DNA from: Stramonita haemastoma
Lineage: Eukaryota; Mollusca; Gastropoda; Neogastropoda; Muricidae
Direction of reading: 5' to 3'
DNA: 64,000 nucleotides
NCBI GenBank assembly: GCA_030674155.1
Contig: CM060326.1
Coordinates: 43,668,187-43,732,186 of the forward strand
Both the position numbers and the translations under genes were made by a program. Below the pieces are notes generated by a model. That model was not told where the DNA came from. It ran no database searches and was given only the letters and a program-made list of their open reading frames with translations. Below are positions 62,731 to 64,000 of this stretch, one piece after another (within the stretch, counting starts at the first letter, position 1; every line of letters starts with the position of its first letter).

Positions 62731-62960
62731 ACATTTCCAGTGTTGGTCAGGTAATTTGAGCAATACTCTCAACATCGCATGATCTATAAAGTGGATGAAG
62801 CTTGAATGTGTGATCCCAGTCTTCCCAATGAGTCCATAGCAAACTCACTATGGGTAGGATCCGCTAAAGTCTGAAATATCCCTGTGACTCATGGGACTCG
62901 AATCTGTGACCTTCCCTCCTGTAACCAATATGCTAACCACTGTGCCATGACAACTACTTA
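62731..62960 (-). mobile_element. SINE-E copy
   Basis: On the minus strand the tRNA-like head reads GGCACAGTGGTTAGCATATT with B box AGATTCGAGTCCC, then a body with CACTTTATAGATCATGCG. Confidence 0.65.
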
Positions 62961-62974
62961 GATGACTTGTGTTC

Positions 62975-63730
62975 CATGACACACTATGTTCCACACTTCA
63001 GGCACTAAGACTTACTGTGTTCTGTGACACTATGTTCCACACTTCAGGCACTAAGACTTATTGTATTCTGTGACACTATGTTCCACACTTCAGGCACTAA
63101 GACTTATTGTGTTCTGTGACACTATGTTCCACACTTCAGGCACTAAGACTTATTGTGTTCTGTGACACTATGTTCCACACATTCAGGCACTAAGACTTAT
63201 TGTGTTCTGTGACACTATGTTCCACACTTCAGGCACTAAGACTTATTGTGTTCTGTGACGCTATGTTCCACACTTCAGGCACTAAGACTTGTGTTCTGTG
63301 ACACTATGTTCCACACTTCAGGCACTAAGACTTATTGTGCTCTGTGACAAAATCCCTATGACTCATGGGATTCAAATCTGTGACCTTCCCTCCTGTAACC
63401 AATATGTTAACCACTGTGCCATGGCGACTACTTAGATGACTTGAGTTCCTTGACACACTATGTTCCACATTTCAGGCATTAAAATGTGGTGTATTCTATG
63501 ACACACTATGTTCCACACTTCAGGCACTAAAATGTGTATTCTATGACACACTATGTTCCACACTTCAGGCACTAAAATGACCTGCATTCTGTGACGCTCC
63601 ACTGTTCAGGTACTAAAATAACATGTATTCTTTGACACTCTTATGTTCCACACTTCAGGCACTAAAACGACATGCGTTCTATGGCACTCTGAGTTCCACA
63701 CTTCAGGCACAAAGACTAATTGTGTTCTAT
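62975..63730 (+). repeat. ~46-bp minisatellite in two blocks
   Basis: Unit tctgtgacactatgttccac, acttcaggcactaagactta, ttgtgt. Eight near-identical copies at 62985-63345, then diverged copies at 63440-63730 after a SINE-E fragment. Confidence 0.95.
63345..63440 (-). mobile_element. SINE-E head fragment between minisatellite blocks
   Basis: CATGGGATTCAAATCTGTGA and ACCACTGTGCCATGG. Lies between two blocks of the 46-bp tandem repeat. Confidence 0.6.
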
Positions 63731-63914
63731 GACACTCTCTGTCCACTGGTAGACTGTCTCCTGTAAAGACGGGGTGTGGGAGAGGGGGCTGGAGACTGCT
63801 GGCTGACCAAGGGAGAAATAACTGCCGGACATTCCTTCCAGCTGGGGGGCAGTGGCCACATGCAGAACTCCCAGAGCTGCTGTTTCTGGACTCTGTCAAC
63901 ACACAATTATCATT

Positions 63915-64000
63915 TATTTATTTATTTTATTTATTTATTCTTTTATATAGAGGATAATAGAATAAGCACTCATGTGCCTTTTTACATCCAGTCCCCTTGT
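63915..64000 (-). mobile_element. SINE-B tail, running off the window end
   Basis: TTCTTTTATATAGAGGATAA through CATCCAGTCCCCTTGT. The element continues beyond 64,000. Confidence 0.75.

Overview
This is eukaryotic nuclear DNA. It has multi-exon genes with GT-AG introns, tRNA-derived SINEs with clean target-site duplications, LINE fragments, a hAT-like DNA element, and a very high load of microsatellites ((CA)n, (CT)n, (TA)n, (CAGA)n) and intronic minisatellites. The protein sequences are animal: a full BMP-type R-Smad, a GSTCD orthologue and a C2H2/AT-hook nuclear protein. The repeat landscape and compact lophotrochozoan-like coding suggest a marine mollusc, possibly a gastropod. That organism call is inference only.

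Layout. (1) 32-11,962, minus strand: the 5' eight coding exons of GSTCD, with the last part of its methyltransferase domain lying left of the window. Reading phase is consistent across every junction, giving about 468 codons. (2) 12,000-20,750: no recognised gene. It holds SINEs, a 951-bp hAT-like element inserted in a SINE, and a 5'-truncated LINE stub. (3) 20,752-28,718, plus strand: a complete five-exon Smad1/5 gene (468 aa), whose fourth intron carries an antisense LINE with an open 645-codon reverse transcriptase frame. (4) 28,719-40,600: probable long Smad 3' UTR or intergenic DNA, minisatellites, SINEs and three decayed LINE pieces. (5) 40,600-55,300, plus strand: a possible CpG-rich promoter and noncoding first exon, then a large nuclear protein gene (acidic N-terminus, five AT-hook-like motifs, eight C2H2 fingers, about 1,205 aa). 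The sequence as given has three apparent 1-base deletions in short homopolymers of that gene. (6) 55,300-64,000: repeats, a LINE RNase H remnant and tandem arrays, with no recognised gene.

The most striking pattern is that many intronic tandem arrays in all three genes are built from copies of the adjacent real splice junction (acceptor or donor plus a few exon bases). The result is rows of decoy splice sites next to the authentic one. This occurs at roughly a dozen exon edges and is reported junction by junction below. Also notable are a set of SINE families sharing one central core with swapped heads and tails, and a splice acceptor whose polypyrimidine tract has been displaced by a SINE A-tail.

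No bacterial features, CRISPR arrays, rRNA genes or convincing functional tRNA genes were seen.
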